Assembly (NCBI RefSeq): GCF_017581965.1
Contig: NZ_JAGEVF010000006.1
Location: forward strand, 1-64,000
DNA length: 64,000 nt
Source of the DNA: Winogradskyella pelagia
GTDB lineage: Bacteria > Bacteroidota > Bacteroidia > Flavobacteriales > Flavobacteriaceae
Direction of reading: 5' to 3'
This document shows, in pieces, positions 25,488 to 33,365 of this stretch. The translations under genes and the position numbers were made by a program. Each line of letters opens with the position of its first letter. Positions within the stretch are counted from its first letter, which is position 1. The notes under the pieces are model-generated. The model saw only the letters and a list, made by a program, of their open reading frames with translations, was not told the origin of the DNA and ran no database searches.

Positions 25488-26540
25488 TTAAAATGCTGAA
25501 AAATAGGAGCTGTATTTATAAGTAAGAATATTAGGTTGATTTTCAATTTTGGGTATAGCTGTATATTTTGGATAATTAGGTATTAAGCTTTCGGCTTTAT
25601 TATAATATTCTTCAGCTAGAATATTATTTCCTTGTCGCCCTTCAATCATTCCAAGCCATCCGTAGGACCAAGCCTGTATTAATTTAGGTTTCGAAACATT
25701 GCTTTCTAAATATACATTGATATATTTTTTAAATCCTTGTATAGCTCGATTTTGTTCATCGCCTCCTCGCATGGCGCTGTAGAGATAAGCTCTGGCGACG
25801 TCAAGCTTTAAAATAATTTGTGATGAATCTATTTTAATAATTTTGTTGAAAACCTCATCGGCCATGCCAATTTCATTTTTCAAAAGGTAAGCTTTCCCTA
25901 ACTTAATAAGAGCATTTTCTGTTTCAGCGTTATTTTCAATATAGTTTTTCCAATGCTTAACAATATCTGCATCAATATTCTTTGATTTTAAAATCCACTC
26001 TCCTTGAGCTGCATAAAATGAATCTATTGGCTTTAATTTGTCTAAATATAACCTCGCCGTTCTGGGATTACCACCCATGTCTTTTGGTAACGTGCCGTAT
26101 AGGTCTACGAGGAATAATATAGACTCGCGGCAATCATTATTAATTTCTAATATGCGCTTTAAGGTTGCTATACACTTGTTTATGTTTTTAGTTATAATTG
26201 TCTTGTTATTACTTTTCATTCCTCTATATGCATCTAGCATATACAAATTGGCTTGATAAAAAAGAAACATAGTATTAGTAGAATCTAATGCTATACTTTT
26301 AGTGATAAACTGAAGTTTCATACTGTCTTCAACCGTTCTTGCCATTTCAAAATAAGCTAGGGCATTTGTAGAATCAATTTTAATGATATCATTTAAAATT
26401 GCCTTTGCGCCTTCAATATCGCCATTCATTCTTTGCTCATAAGCTTTGACTATATTTTCAATATTCTGGGCAATTAAAAATGTTGAACTAAATAATTGTA
26501 GTGCCAGAATCAGAGCTAAATATGTGATAATGGTTTTCAT
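25488..26540 (-). CDS. Exported tetratricopeptide-repeat protein
   Basis: The 350-residue protein has a signal peptide (LALILALQLFSSTFLIAQ), followed by TPR helices throughout: KAYEQRMNGDIEGAKAILND, ALIKLGKAYLLKNEIGMADE, WLGMIEGRQGNNILAEEYY. It may be a periplasmic scaffold. It converges on the T9SS gene, 40 bases apart, and is not obviously part of that cluster. No catalytic motif is seen. Confidence 0.7.
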   Translation of the reverse strand: MKTIITYLALILALQLFSSTFLIAQNIENIVKAYEQRMNGDIEGAKAILNDIIKIDSTNALAYFEMARTVEDSMKLQFITKSIALDSTNTMFLFYQANLYMLDAYRGMKSNNKTIITKNINKCIATLKRILEINNDCRESILFLVDLYGTLPKDMGGNPRTARLYLDKLKPIDSFYAAQGEWILKSKNIDADIVKHWKNYIENNAETENALIKLGKAYLLKNEIGMADEVFNKIIKIDSSQIILKLDVARAYLYSAMRGGDEQNRAIQGFKKYINVYLESNVSKPKLIQAWSYGWLGMIEGRQGNNILAEEYYNKAESLIPNYPKYTAIPKIENQPNILTYKYSSYFSAF

Positions 26541-26739
26541 GATATGGATGTAAAAAAGTATTGTTTTAAGATTTAACTTAGTTAGAAAATTAAGTTTTTA
26601 ACCCACGATTTAAAATGATATTGGTCAGTACTATCTTATAAACACAATGGACTCATATTAAAACTGGAAATGAAATTATCGAAATTGACTTGATACAATA
26701 AGTTTACAGTATGCTATATATGAATTATATAAATATTAT

Positions 26740-26747
26740 TATTTTTG
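26740..26747 (+). promoter_or_regulatory. -7 box of the tRNA-Pro promoter
   Basis: TATTTTTG matches TAnnTTTG fully and ends 12 bases before the tRNA 5' end, so transcription would start just upstream of the mature tRNA. No clear -33 TTG is seen. Confidence 0.55.
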
Positions 26748-26759
26748 GCATTCATTTAA

Positions 26760-26834
26760 CGGGATGTGGCGCAGTCCGGTTAGCGTACACGGCTGGGGGC
26801 CGTGTGGTCGCAGGTTCAAATCCTGTCATCCCGA
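26760..26834 (+). tRNA. tRNA-Pro (anticodon GGG)
   Basis: The cloverleaf can be folded by eye: acceptor CGGGATG with CATCCCG, D stem GCGC/GCGT, anticodon stem CACGG/CCGTG with loop CTGGGGG (anticodon GGG), T stem GCAGG/CCTGT with loop TTCAAAT, and discriminator A. No CCA is encoded. It reads CCC/CCU proline codons. Confidence 0.95.
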
Positions 26835-26848
26835 CACTTTAAAGCAAG

Positions 26849-26885
26849 AAGTCCGTGTAGAAAGTTTACTTTCTTAAACGGACTT
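26849..26885 (+). terminator. Hairpin downstream of tRNA-Pro
   Basis: The arms AAGTCCGT and ACGGACTT enclose a second stem AGAAAG/CTTTCT. There is no T-run directly after it, so it may serve for tRNA 3' processing or as an imperfect terminator. A further inverted pair AGCTTTAA/TTAAAGCT follows at about 26889-26910. Confidence 0.5.
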
Positions 26886-26914
26886 TGGAGCTTTAAATAC
26901 AATTAAAGCTTGCT

Positions 26915-27016
26915 TTAATTTGCAACAAATGCGATGAAAAAGGATTCTTTAAATCCTTATAATCTCAAAGCTTAATTTGCAACAAATGCGATGAAAAAGG
27001 ATTCTTTAAATCCTTA
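26915..27016. repeat. Two tandem copies of a 45-bp repeat containing a hairpin
   Basis: The identical units at 26915-26959 and 26972-27016 are spaced by 12 bases (period 57). Each holds GCAACAAATGCGATG followed by the perfect hairpin AAGGATT-CTTTA-AATCCTT. A decayed third hairpin-like piece (AAAGGTTCCTTTAGATT) follows near 27030-27048. The block fills most of the 346 bases between the tRNA and the exonuclease gene; I see no gene in it. Confidence 0.85.
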
Positions 27017-27180
27017 CAGCATGCCAAGCAAAAGGTTCCTTTAGATTCTCAAAACGCTATAGTAATTTAGCTTTACTTTGATACAACTGGGTTATCAAAT
27101 TTTTCTACCGCTCTAGGATTTCAAATTTTAACAATCCCTTACCAAGCTAAAACAAGCTTTTTCAATAGCTTCGTAAAGCT

Positions 27181-28218
27181 ATGTCATTAGAAAACCAACT
27201 TATAAAATTCACCAAAAAAGGTATTTATTGTCCTCAAGGTAAATTCTATTTAGATCCCTGGTATCCTGTTGATTACGCTATAATTTCTCATGGCCATGCT
27301 GACCATGCACGTCGGGGAATGAAACGGTATTTGTGTACTGATGATTCTAAAGCTATTTTACAACATCGCTTAGGTGCCGATATTTCAGTAGAAAGCATTC
27401 CTTATGATTCAACTTTGACTATAAATGGTGTCAAGGTCTCTTTTTATCCTGCAGGTCATGTTATTGGTTCAGCTCAAATACGACTAGAGTATAAAGGTTA
27501 TATAGTGGTATTTTCAGGTGATTATAAAACACAATCTGATTTTATAAGTTCACCTTTTGAACCTATTAAATGCCATACGTTTATAACAGAAAGTACCTTT
27601 GGTTTACCAATTTATAATTGGAAATCAGAAAAAGCACTTCAAGACCAATTGCAGTCATGGGTAAAAACCAATCAATCTAATAATAGAACATCTGTATTTC
27701 TTGGGTATTCTTTGGGTAAAGCACAACGCTTAATATCTTTACTAGATGGTTGTGATGATATTTATGTGCATCGTGCCATTCATAATTTAAATGAGGCTAT
27801 TTCTGGTTCTGGAATAAAGTTACCAGAAACCAAATTGTGGTCTGCAGATTTAGATAGGAAAATACTTCAAAATAAAATTATTATAGCACCACCTGCTTTG
27901 TTAGGTTCACGGATGCTAAAGCGTGTACCAAATTCGGCAACAGCTATATGTTCAGGTTGGATGCAAATTCGAGGTAATAGAAGATGGCAAGCTGTTGATG
28001 CAGGTTTTGTGGTGAGCGATCATGCGGATTGGAATGGATTAATTTCTGCAGTAAAAGCCACAGAAGCAGAAAAAGTGTACGTGACTCATGGCTCACAAGC
28101 GGTTTTTTCGAAATATCTAAATGAAATAGGCATCAAAGCGGACGAACTTAAAACTGAATATGGCGATGAGGCTTTGGCTAAAGCTGAAAAAGAAACTGAA
28201 AATATCGGACGTGAATGA
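27181..28218 (+). CDS. Ligase-associated DNA exonuclease (MBL/beta-CASP fold)
   Basis: This 345-residue metallo-beta-lactamase-fold nuclease has the metal site SHGHADHA (residues about 37-44), then PAGHVIGSAQ, FSGDYK and a late SDHADW/VTHG pair. The last elements are of the beta-CASP type found in the manganese-dependent Exo of the bacterial Lhr-Core/Lig/Exo/MPE repair cluster. It is the first gene of that cluster here and overlaps the ligase start by four bases (ATGA). The role is resection or end trimming before ligation, inferred from the characterised homologous cluster. Confidence 0.9.
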   Translation: MSLENQLIKFTKKGIYCPQGKFYLDPWYPVDYAIISHGHADHARRGMKRYLCTDDSKAILQHRLGADISVESIPYDSTLTINGVKVSFYPAGHVIGSAQIRLEYKGYIVVFSGDYKTQSDFISSPFEPIKCHTFITESTFGLPIYNWKSEKALQDQLQSWVKTNQSNNRTSVFLGYSLGKAQRLISLLDGCDDIYVHRAIHNLNEAISGSGIKLPETKLWSADLDRKILQNKIIIAPPALLGSRMLKRVPNSATAICSGWMQIRGNRRWQAVDAGFVVSDHADWNGLISAVKATEAEKVYVTHGSQAVFSKYLNEIGIKADELKTEYGDEALAKAEKETENIGRE

Positions 28219-29804
28219 AGCAGTTTTCAGATTTAATTAGCGCCATCGAAATTACCAATAAAACCAATGCTAAGATTGATGCATTGGTGCGTTATTTTAG
28301 TACAGCACCAGATAAAGACAAACTATGGCTTATTGCGTTGTTCACGGGTAAACGTCCGTCACGGCCAGTTAAAACTACGCTTATGAAAGAGTGGTGTATG
28401 GAATTGACCAATCTTCCAGAATGGTTATTTTTAGAAAGTTATGGTACTGTTGGCGATTTAGGGGAAACCTTAGCCTTATTATTACCAGAACCCACACACC
28501 ATTTAGATTTAAGTTTAAATGAATGGATGACCGAATTAAAAGCTTTAAAACCTAAATCTGACGATGAAAAGAAAGCATTTGTATTAGAGGCTTGGACAGG
28601 GTTAGAACAACAAGAGCGTTTGATTTTTAATAAACTCATTGGTGGTAGTTTTAGAATTGGTGTTTCTAAAAAAACATTAGTGAATGCCTTGGCAAAACTT
28701 ACTAATATTGATGCCAACCAGCTTATGCATAGCATCATTGGAAACTGGGAAGTGAATTCCATTGCTTTTGAAGAACTCATTCATGGCAAACACATCAACT
28801 ACGATAATTCGAAACCTTATCCCTTTTGTTTGGCCTATGCGTTAGAAAAGGATTTACCAGAATTGGGTGAACCTGATGATTGGATTGTTGAGCAAAAGTG
28901 GGATGGTATTCGTGGTCAAATCGTAAAGCGTAATAATGAAATATATATTTGGTCTAGAGGTGAAGAATTGGTAACCAAACAATTTCCTGAACTTGTAGAA
29001 GCCATGTCTAATTTCAAAGATGACTTTGTCATTGATGGTGAAATATTGGCTATGAAAGACAATGATGTCTTGTTATTCAATGATTTACAAAAACGTTTGA
29101 ACAGAAAAAATGTCACAAAAAAACTCTTGGAAGAGGTTCCTGTTGGTTTTAAAGCCTATGATATTCTAGAATTTAATGGTGATGATATTAGAGAGGATGC
29201 TTTTGAAGCAAGACGTCAACGTTTAGAATCTCTATTCAATTCGGTAGCTTTACCAGAGTATATCAAATTATCGTTTTTGGTTGATTTTAAAGACTGGAAA
29301 GAACTTCATGCTATAAGGGATAATTCAAGAGCCATCAATAGTGAAGGTTTAATGCTGAAACAGAAAAAATCACCATATCATACCGGTCGTAAAAAAGGCG
29401 ATTGGTGGAAGTGGAAGGTTGACCCTTTAACTATTGATGCTGTGATGATTTATGCCCAAAAGGGTAGTGGACGACGAAGTTCTAAATATACCGACTATAC
29501 CTTTGCCGTGAAAAAGGATGATGCTTTGGTGACTGTAGCAAAAGCTTATTCAGGCTTAACAGATAGAGAAATCACAGAAATATCCCAATGGGTAAATAAG
29601 AATGCCATTGAAAAATTTGGACCCGTTAGAACCGTAAAACCAGAATTAGTTTTTGAAATTGCCTTTGAAGGCATTGCACTAAGCAATAGGCATAAATCCG
29701 GCGTTGCTTTGCGTTTCCCAAGAATTGCCAGATGGCGAAAAGATAAACCTGCAGAAGAAATTGATACGATTGAAACCGTAAAATCACTCATTTTGTCATG
29801 CTGA
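28215..29804 (+). CDS. ATP-dependent DNA ligase of the ligase-associated repair cluster
   Basis: This is a 529-residue ligase. The nucleotidyl-transfer motif I is EQKWDGIRG with Lys228; motif III is IDGEIL, motif IIIa FKAYDIL, motif IV SEGLMLK, and motif V WWKWKVDP. An N-terminal DNA-binding region fills 1-200 and an OB-fold follows after about 415. It seals nicks with ATP. The stop TGA lies inside the palindromic repeat at 29795-29820, so the last residues (LSC) are repeat-encoded: the end of this protein was altered by the insertion. Confidence 0.93.
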   Translation: MKQFSDLISAIEITNKTNAKIDALVRYFSTAPDKDKLWLIALFTGKRPSRPVKTTLMKEWCMELTNLPEWLFLESYGTVGDLGETLALLLPEPTHHLDLSLNEWMTELKALKPKSDDEKKAFVLEAWTGLEQQERLIFNKLIGGSFRIGVSKKTLVNALAKLTNIDANQLMHSIIGNWEVNSIAFEELIHGKHINYDNSKPYPFCLAYALEKDLPELGEPDDWIVEQKWDGIRGQIVKRNNEIYIWSRGEELVTKQFPELVEAMSNFKDDFVIDGEILAMKDNDVLLFNDLQKRLNRKNVTKKLLEEVPVGFKAYDILEFNGDDIREDAFEARRQRLESLFNSVALPEYIKLSFLVDFKDWKELHAIRDNSRAINSEGLMLKQKKSPYHTGRKKGDWWKWKVDPLTIDAVMIYAQKGSGRRSSKYTDYTFAVKKDDALVTVAKAYSGLTDREITEISQWVNKNAIEKFGPVRTVKPELVFEIAFEGIALSNRHKSGVALRFPRIARWRKDKPAEEIDTIETVKSLILSC

Positions 29805-30171
29805 ACTTGTTTCAGCATCTGTTAATTTTAATGAATGAAGCGTGCATATCATAATTATTGGGTATACATTTTGACAAATAAGCCAAAAGGAACACTTTAC
29901 ATTGGTGTCACAGGTGGTATAGATGACAGAATGGAACGTCATTTGAATGGTGAAGGAAGTGGTTTTACGAATAAATATAAGTTGAAGATTCTTGTGTATT
30001 ATGAAGAGTTTCAATTTATAGATGAAGCAATCAGAAGGGAAAAACAATTAAAGAATTGGCATCGCCAATGGAAAATTAATTTAATTGAACAGGAAAATCC
30101 TAATTGGGCCAATTTATGGAAACCGTTAGAAGGTATTTAAAAATGAGATTCTGAAACAAGTTCAGAATGAC
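29795..30171. mobile_element. Putative GIY-YIG element bounded by inverted GTCAT palindromes
   Basis: The left end is GTCATGCTGAACTTG followed by TTTCAGCATCT. The right end, read on the other strand, is GTCATTCTGAACTTG followed by TTTCAGAATCT, identical but for two bases. These 26-27 bp inverted ends bracket one small GIY-YIG gene, about 377 bp in all. Each end is itself a palindrome. The element separates the ligase and helicase genes, which in compact versions of this operon are adjacent. Mobility is inferred from structure only. Confidence 0.55.
29835..30140 (+). CDS. Small GIY-YIG nuclease (YhbQ/UPF0213-like)
   Basis: This 101-residue single-domain nuclease has WVYILTNKPKGTLYIGVTGG carrying the Tyr pair and GIY-YIG-like strands, then DDRMERH with the catalytic Arg and the conserved EAIRREKQLKNWHRQWK including the metal-binding Glu. 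Family members are structure-selective or homing-type endonucleases. It lies between the ligase and helicase of a repair operon, flanked by inverted palindromes. Its insertion there suggests it belongs to a selfish element rather than the repair pathway. Confidence 0.88.
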   Translation: MKRAYHNYWVYILTNKPKGTLYIGVTGGIDDRMERHLNGEGSGFTNKYKLKILVYYEEFQFIDEAIRREKQLKNWHRQWKINLIEQENPNWANLWKPLEGI

Positions 30172-30172
30172 A
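30146..30172. repeat. A-family palindrome, copy 2
   Basis: AGATTCTGAA-ACAAG-TTCAGAATGACA: reverse complement of the A-family end seen at 29795-29820 with two differences. The inner arms ATTCTGAA/TTCAGAAT form a perfect hairpin. Confidence 0.8.
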
Positions 30173-30196
30173 AGTCAGACTGGAAATGACATAGTA

Positions 30197-30224
30197 TCAT
30201 CATGCTGATTTTTTTTGAGCATCT
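30197..30224. repeat. A-family palindrome, degenerate copy 3
   Basis: CATGCTGATTTTTTTTGAGCATCT keeps the CATGCT...AGCATCT ends of the A family with an altered loop, suggesting an old copy. Confidence 0.5.
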
Positions 30225-30254
30225 ACAAGGCAAAGTAAAAATAGTTTTAAAAAT

Positions 30255-30281
30255 AGATTCCGAAATAAGTTCGGAATGACA
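30255..30281. repeat. A-family palindrome, copy 4
   Basis: AGATTCCGAA-ATAAG-TTCGGAATGACA: same design as copy 2 with compensatory changes in both arms (TCT to TCC, AGA to GGA), so the hairpin itself is conserved. It ends six bases before the helicase ATG. Confidence 0.75.
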
Positions 30282-30286
30282 GATAA

Positions 30287-32737
30287 ATGAATTTTAGAGA
30301 CAGCGACGGTTTACGAATTATCAACAATTGGATGGCAGAAAAAGGACATGCACCGTTTCCATTTCAGATGCAGACCTGGCAACGCTATACTAACGGCTAC
30401 TCAGGTATGGTCATTGCACCTACTGGCTTTGGAAAGACCTTTTCAGTTTTCTTGGCGGTAGTTATCGATTATCTTAATCACCCAGAACGTTATCCAAAGG
30501 GCTTAAAGTTGTTATGGATAAGTCCATTACGCTCATTAGCGAAAGACTTAGCAAAAGCCATGACAGAAGCGATTGATGATATAGGTTTAGATTGGTCGGT
30601 ACAGGTTAGAAATGGTGATACACCAACGGCAACACGGCGCAAACAAGAACGTTTAATGCCAGATGTATTATTAACCACACCTGAAACCATGCACTTGCTG
30701 TTTTCTCAGAAAAAGAATTCAAGATGGTTTAAAAATGTGAAATGTGTGGCTATTGATGAGTGGCACGAGTTATTAGGCAATAAACGTGGTGTACTGACTG
30801 AATTGGCTATTTCACAACTGAGACATTATGCGCCCAAACTCAGAATTTGGGGAATTACCGCAACCATCGGCAATTTAGAAGAAGCCAAATCCGTGCTATT
30901 ACCTTATGCTGATTTAAAAGTCACTTCGGTAACGGCCAAGCAGAAAAAGAAGTTAGACATTATTTCGGTACTTCCAGATGAAATTGAAGTGTTGCCATGG
31001 GCAGGTCACTTAGGAACTAAAATGGTTGACAAAATTTTACCAATCATAGCATCCAATACCACAACTTTAATTTTCACGAATACCAGAGGGCAAGCCGAAT
31101 TGTGGTATCAAGTCCTATTGAATGCGCAACCTGATTTAGCAGGTCTTTTAGCCATCCATCATGGGTCTATCGATAAGAAACTTCGCAACTGGATTGAAGA
31201 TAATATCGCCTCAGGCTATTTAAAGGCCGTGGTTTGTACCTCTTCACTTGATTTGGGCGTAGATTTTAAACCTGTGGATTGTGTCATTCAGATTGGTTCG
31301 GTTAAAGGTATCGCACGTTTTATGCAACGTGCTGGTCGTAGTGGTCATTCGCCATTTGAACGCTCTAAAATTTACTTCGTACCAACACATTCTTTAGAAT
31401 TGGTGGAAGTGTCAGCTTTAAAAGAGGCCATTAAAGAGAAGCAAATGGAATCTAGAGACCCAATGGTGCTAACCTATGATGTACTAGTACAGTTTATGGT
31501 GACTCTAGCCGTTGGCGAAGGATTTAATGATGATGATTTGTTTCAACGTATTCATCAAGTACATGCCTTTCAGTATTTGACAAAAGAGGATTGGCAATGG
31601 TGTTTACATTTCATTACTAAAGGCGGCAAGACCTTAAGTTCCTATGAAGAGTTTCATAAAGTCATTTTAGATGAAGATGAAAAGTATAAAGTGAAAAGTC
31701 GTCGTATTAGTATGTTGCATCGCATGAATATTGGTGCTATAGTTAGTGAAGTTAACTTAAAGGTAAAATATTTTTCTGGCGGTTATATCGGCATGATTGA
31801 AGAGTTTTTTGTGTCAAAGTTGAAGCCTGGTGAAAGTTTTATTTTAGCTGGTCGTGTATTAGAACTGGTTCAGATTAAAGACATGACAGTTTTGGTAAGA
31901 CGAAGCAAAGCCAAAAAAGCGGTGTCACCAAGCTGGTTAGGTGGCCGATTACCTTTGACATCACATTTAAGTCATTACCTACGATTAAAGCTCTCTGATG
32001 CTTTAGAGCCAGGACGATTAGAAAAGGAACTTCGGTTTTTAAATCCTTTGGTAAGCCGGCAAGATGCACATTCTCATATTCCTAAAGCGAATGAGTTTTT
32101 AGTCGAATTGATAGAAACCAGAGATGGGCATCATTTGTTTATGTATCCATTTGAAGGTCGTTTGGTCCACGAGGTATTTTCAGCATTAATGGCATATCGT
32201 ATTAGTAAAATTAAGCCGATAACATTCACTATTGCCATGAATGATTATGGGTTTGAATTACTGAGTGACCAACCAATTCCTGTTGATGATACTAATATTG
32301 AGCAATTACTCACTAAAGATAATCTCATGGATGATGTTATTGCCAGTATTAACGCTTCAGAAATGGCGTCGCGAAAGTTTAGGGATGTTGCTGTGATAGC
32401 TGGTCTAGTCGTGCAATCACAACCAGGAACACGAAAGAATAACAAGAGTTTACAGTCGTCATCTGGATTAATTTTCAGAGTACTTGAAGACTACGAACCC
32501 GATAATTTATTATTGCGACAAGCTTATACCGAAGTATTTAATCAGCAGTTAGAAGAAGCACGATTACAACAAGCTTTTGAGCGGATTTCAAAAAGTAAAA
32601 TTATAGTAAAGCGTTCAAAATCATTTACGCCATTGAGTTTTCCCTTAAAAGTAGATAGTTTACGTGGTACCATGAGTAATGAAAATTTAGACAAACGTAT
32701 TCAGCGTATTAAAGAACAGGCATTTAAAGTAGATTAG
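30287..32737 (+). CDS. Ligase-associated DEXH-box helicase (Lhr-Core type)
   Basis: The 816-residue superfamily 2 helicase has APTGFGKT (Walker A, near residue 45), AIDEWHELLG (DEWH box), GITATIG (motif III), and motif VI as QRAGRSGHSPFER. The winged-helix and Lhr core domains fill the C-terminal half. Homologues are 3'-to-5' ATP-driven DNA translocases that partner with the Exo, Lig and MPE proteins of the same cluster. Its stop TAG shares its last base with the B-family repeat that starts at 32737. Confidence 0.92.
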   Translation: MNFRDSDGLRIINNWMAEKGHAPFPFQMQTWQRYTNGYSGMVIAPTGFGKTFSVFLAVVIDYLNHPERYPKGLKLLWISPLRSLAKDLAKAMTEAIDDIGLDWSVQVRNGDTPTATRRKQERLMPDVLLTTPETMHLLFSQKKNSRWFKNVKCVAIDEWHELLGNKRGVLTELAISQLRHYAPKLRIWGITATIGNLEEAKSVLLPYADLKVTSVTAKQKKKLDIISVLPDEIEVLPWAGHLGTKMVDKILPIIASNTTTLIFTNTRGQAELWYQVLLNAQPDLAGLLAIHHGSIDKKLRNWIEDNIASGYLKAVVCTSSLDLGVDFKPVDCVIQIGSVKGIARFMQRAGRSGHSPFERSKIYFVPTHSLELVEVSALKEAIKEKQMESRDPMVLTYDVLVQFMVTLAVGEGFNDDDLFQRIHQVHAFQYLTKEDWQWCLHFITKGGKTLSSYEEFHKVILDEDEKYKVKSRRISMLHRMNIGAIVSEVNLKVKYFSGGYIGMIEEFFVSKLKPGESFILAGRVLELVQIKDMTVLVRRSKAKKAVSPSWLGGRLPLTSHLSHYLRLKLSDALEPGRLEKELRFLNPLVSRQDAHSHIPKANEFLVELIETRDGHHLFMYPFEGRLVHEVFSALMAYRISKIKPITFTIAMNDYGFELLSDQPIPVDDTNIEQLLTKDNLMDDVIASINASEMASRKFRDVAVIAGLVVQSQPGTRKNNKSLQSSSGLIFRVLEDYEPDNLLLRQAYTEVFNQQLEEARLQQAFERISKSKIIVKRSKSFTPLSFPLKVDSLRGTMSNENLDKRIQRIKEQAFKVD

Positions 32738-32814
32738 TCATTTCGAGTAAAAGCGAGAAATCTCATAATTTTTTAAATAGACGAGTGTGATGTCTCACTT
32801 CGTATCGACATGAC
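32737..32814. repeat. B-family repeat, copy 1
   Basis: It begins GTCATTTCGAG, contains GAAATCTCATAATTTTTT and GTGTGATGTCTCACTT, and ends TCGACATGAC. The outer ends are inverted (GTCATnTCGA). It is about 80% similar to the copy at 33275-33359 in the same orientation, and the pair brackets the second GIY-YIG gene. Confidence 0.75.
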
Positions 32815-32857
32815 TCTTATAACTATTTTATCTTTTAAGCTATAATTTGAGCTTTAT

Positions 32858-32883
32858 GTCATTTCGACAGAGCGAAGTATGAC
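32858..32883. repeat. B-family short palindrome
   Basis: GTCATTTCGACAG followed by AGCGAAGTATGAC: outer GTCAT/ATGAC and inner TTCG/CGAA arms pair. This is the short form of the B-family ends. Confidence 0.65.
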
Positions 32884-32921
32884 CAACGAAAAAACCCATC
32901 ATCTAAGATTTAAAAACATAT

Positions 32922-32950
32922 GAAATGTGATGTCTCACATATGTCATGAC
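32922..32950. repeat. B-family right-half fragment at the GIY-YIG stop
   Basis: Contains TGTGATGTCTCACA and ATGTCATGAC, as in the right halves of the two full B copies. It touches the stop codon of the second GIY-YIG gene, echoing the repeat-at-stop pattern of the ligase and helicase genes. Confidence 0.6.
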
Positions 32951-33249
32951 TATATAACCTGATTATTTAATGTTTCCCATTTAGGATTAAATTCAGAAAT
33001 AAGTTTGTTTTTCTTTTCTCTACGCCATTTCTTAAGTTCCTTTTCCCTTGTAATGGCATCCTTGGGATTTTCAAACCCTTCGTAATAAATTAAATAAACG
33101 CAACTATATTTTCCAGCAAATGATTTTTTGGTATTTTGACTATCAAAATAATGTTGTTCTATTCGTCTTTGTATATTGTTTGTAATACCAATATACAAGG
33201 TTGTTCTGTATTGATTTGTAACGATGTAAACAAAATGATTCTGAAGCAT
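32950..33249 (-). CDS. Second small GIY-YIG nuclease
   Basis: This 99-residue protein starts MLQNHFVYIVTNQYRTTLYI and continues GITNNIQRRIEQH (GIY-YIG strands and catalytic Arg), then ITREKELKKWRREKK carrying the metal Glu. The ATG at 33249 aligns with the usual family start; codons upstream are hydrophobic and unrelated. It lies on the opposite strand to the repair operon, between helicase and pdeM, bracketed by B-family repeats. It is clearly diverged from the first GIY-YIG gene, so these are two separate insertions. Confidence 0.88.
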   Translation of the reverse strand: MLQNHFVYIVTNQYRTTLYIGITNNIQRRIEQHYFDSQNTKKSFAGKYSCVYLIYYEGFENPKDAITREKELKKWRREKKNKLISEFNPKWETLNNQVI

Positions 33250-33274
33250 AAACAAATTTAAAAATAAATGATAA

Positions 33275-33359
33275 GTCATTTCGAGCAAAGCATGAAATCA
33301 CATAATTTCGTTTTTTCAATTAGCAACGAGTGTGATGTCTCACTTTCGTTCGACATGAC
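33275..33359. repeat. B-family repeat, copy 2
   Basis: It runs from GTCATTTCGAGCAAAGC to TTCGTTCGACATGAC, with GTGTGATGTCTCACTTTCG near the end. It is in direct orientation relative to 32737-32814. It stops six bases before the TTG start of pdeM. Confidence 0.75.
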
Positions 33360-33365
33360 AGAATT

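Noticed and set aside
26915..27016. Possible CRISPR array
   Set aside because: Only two copies, 12-bp spacer, repeat longer than the spacer, and no cas genes nearby.
26760..27180. tRNA-Pro as the attachment site of an integrated island
   Set aside because: No integrase gene or repeat of the tRNA 3' end was found; conserved repair genes follow directly.
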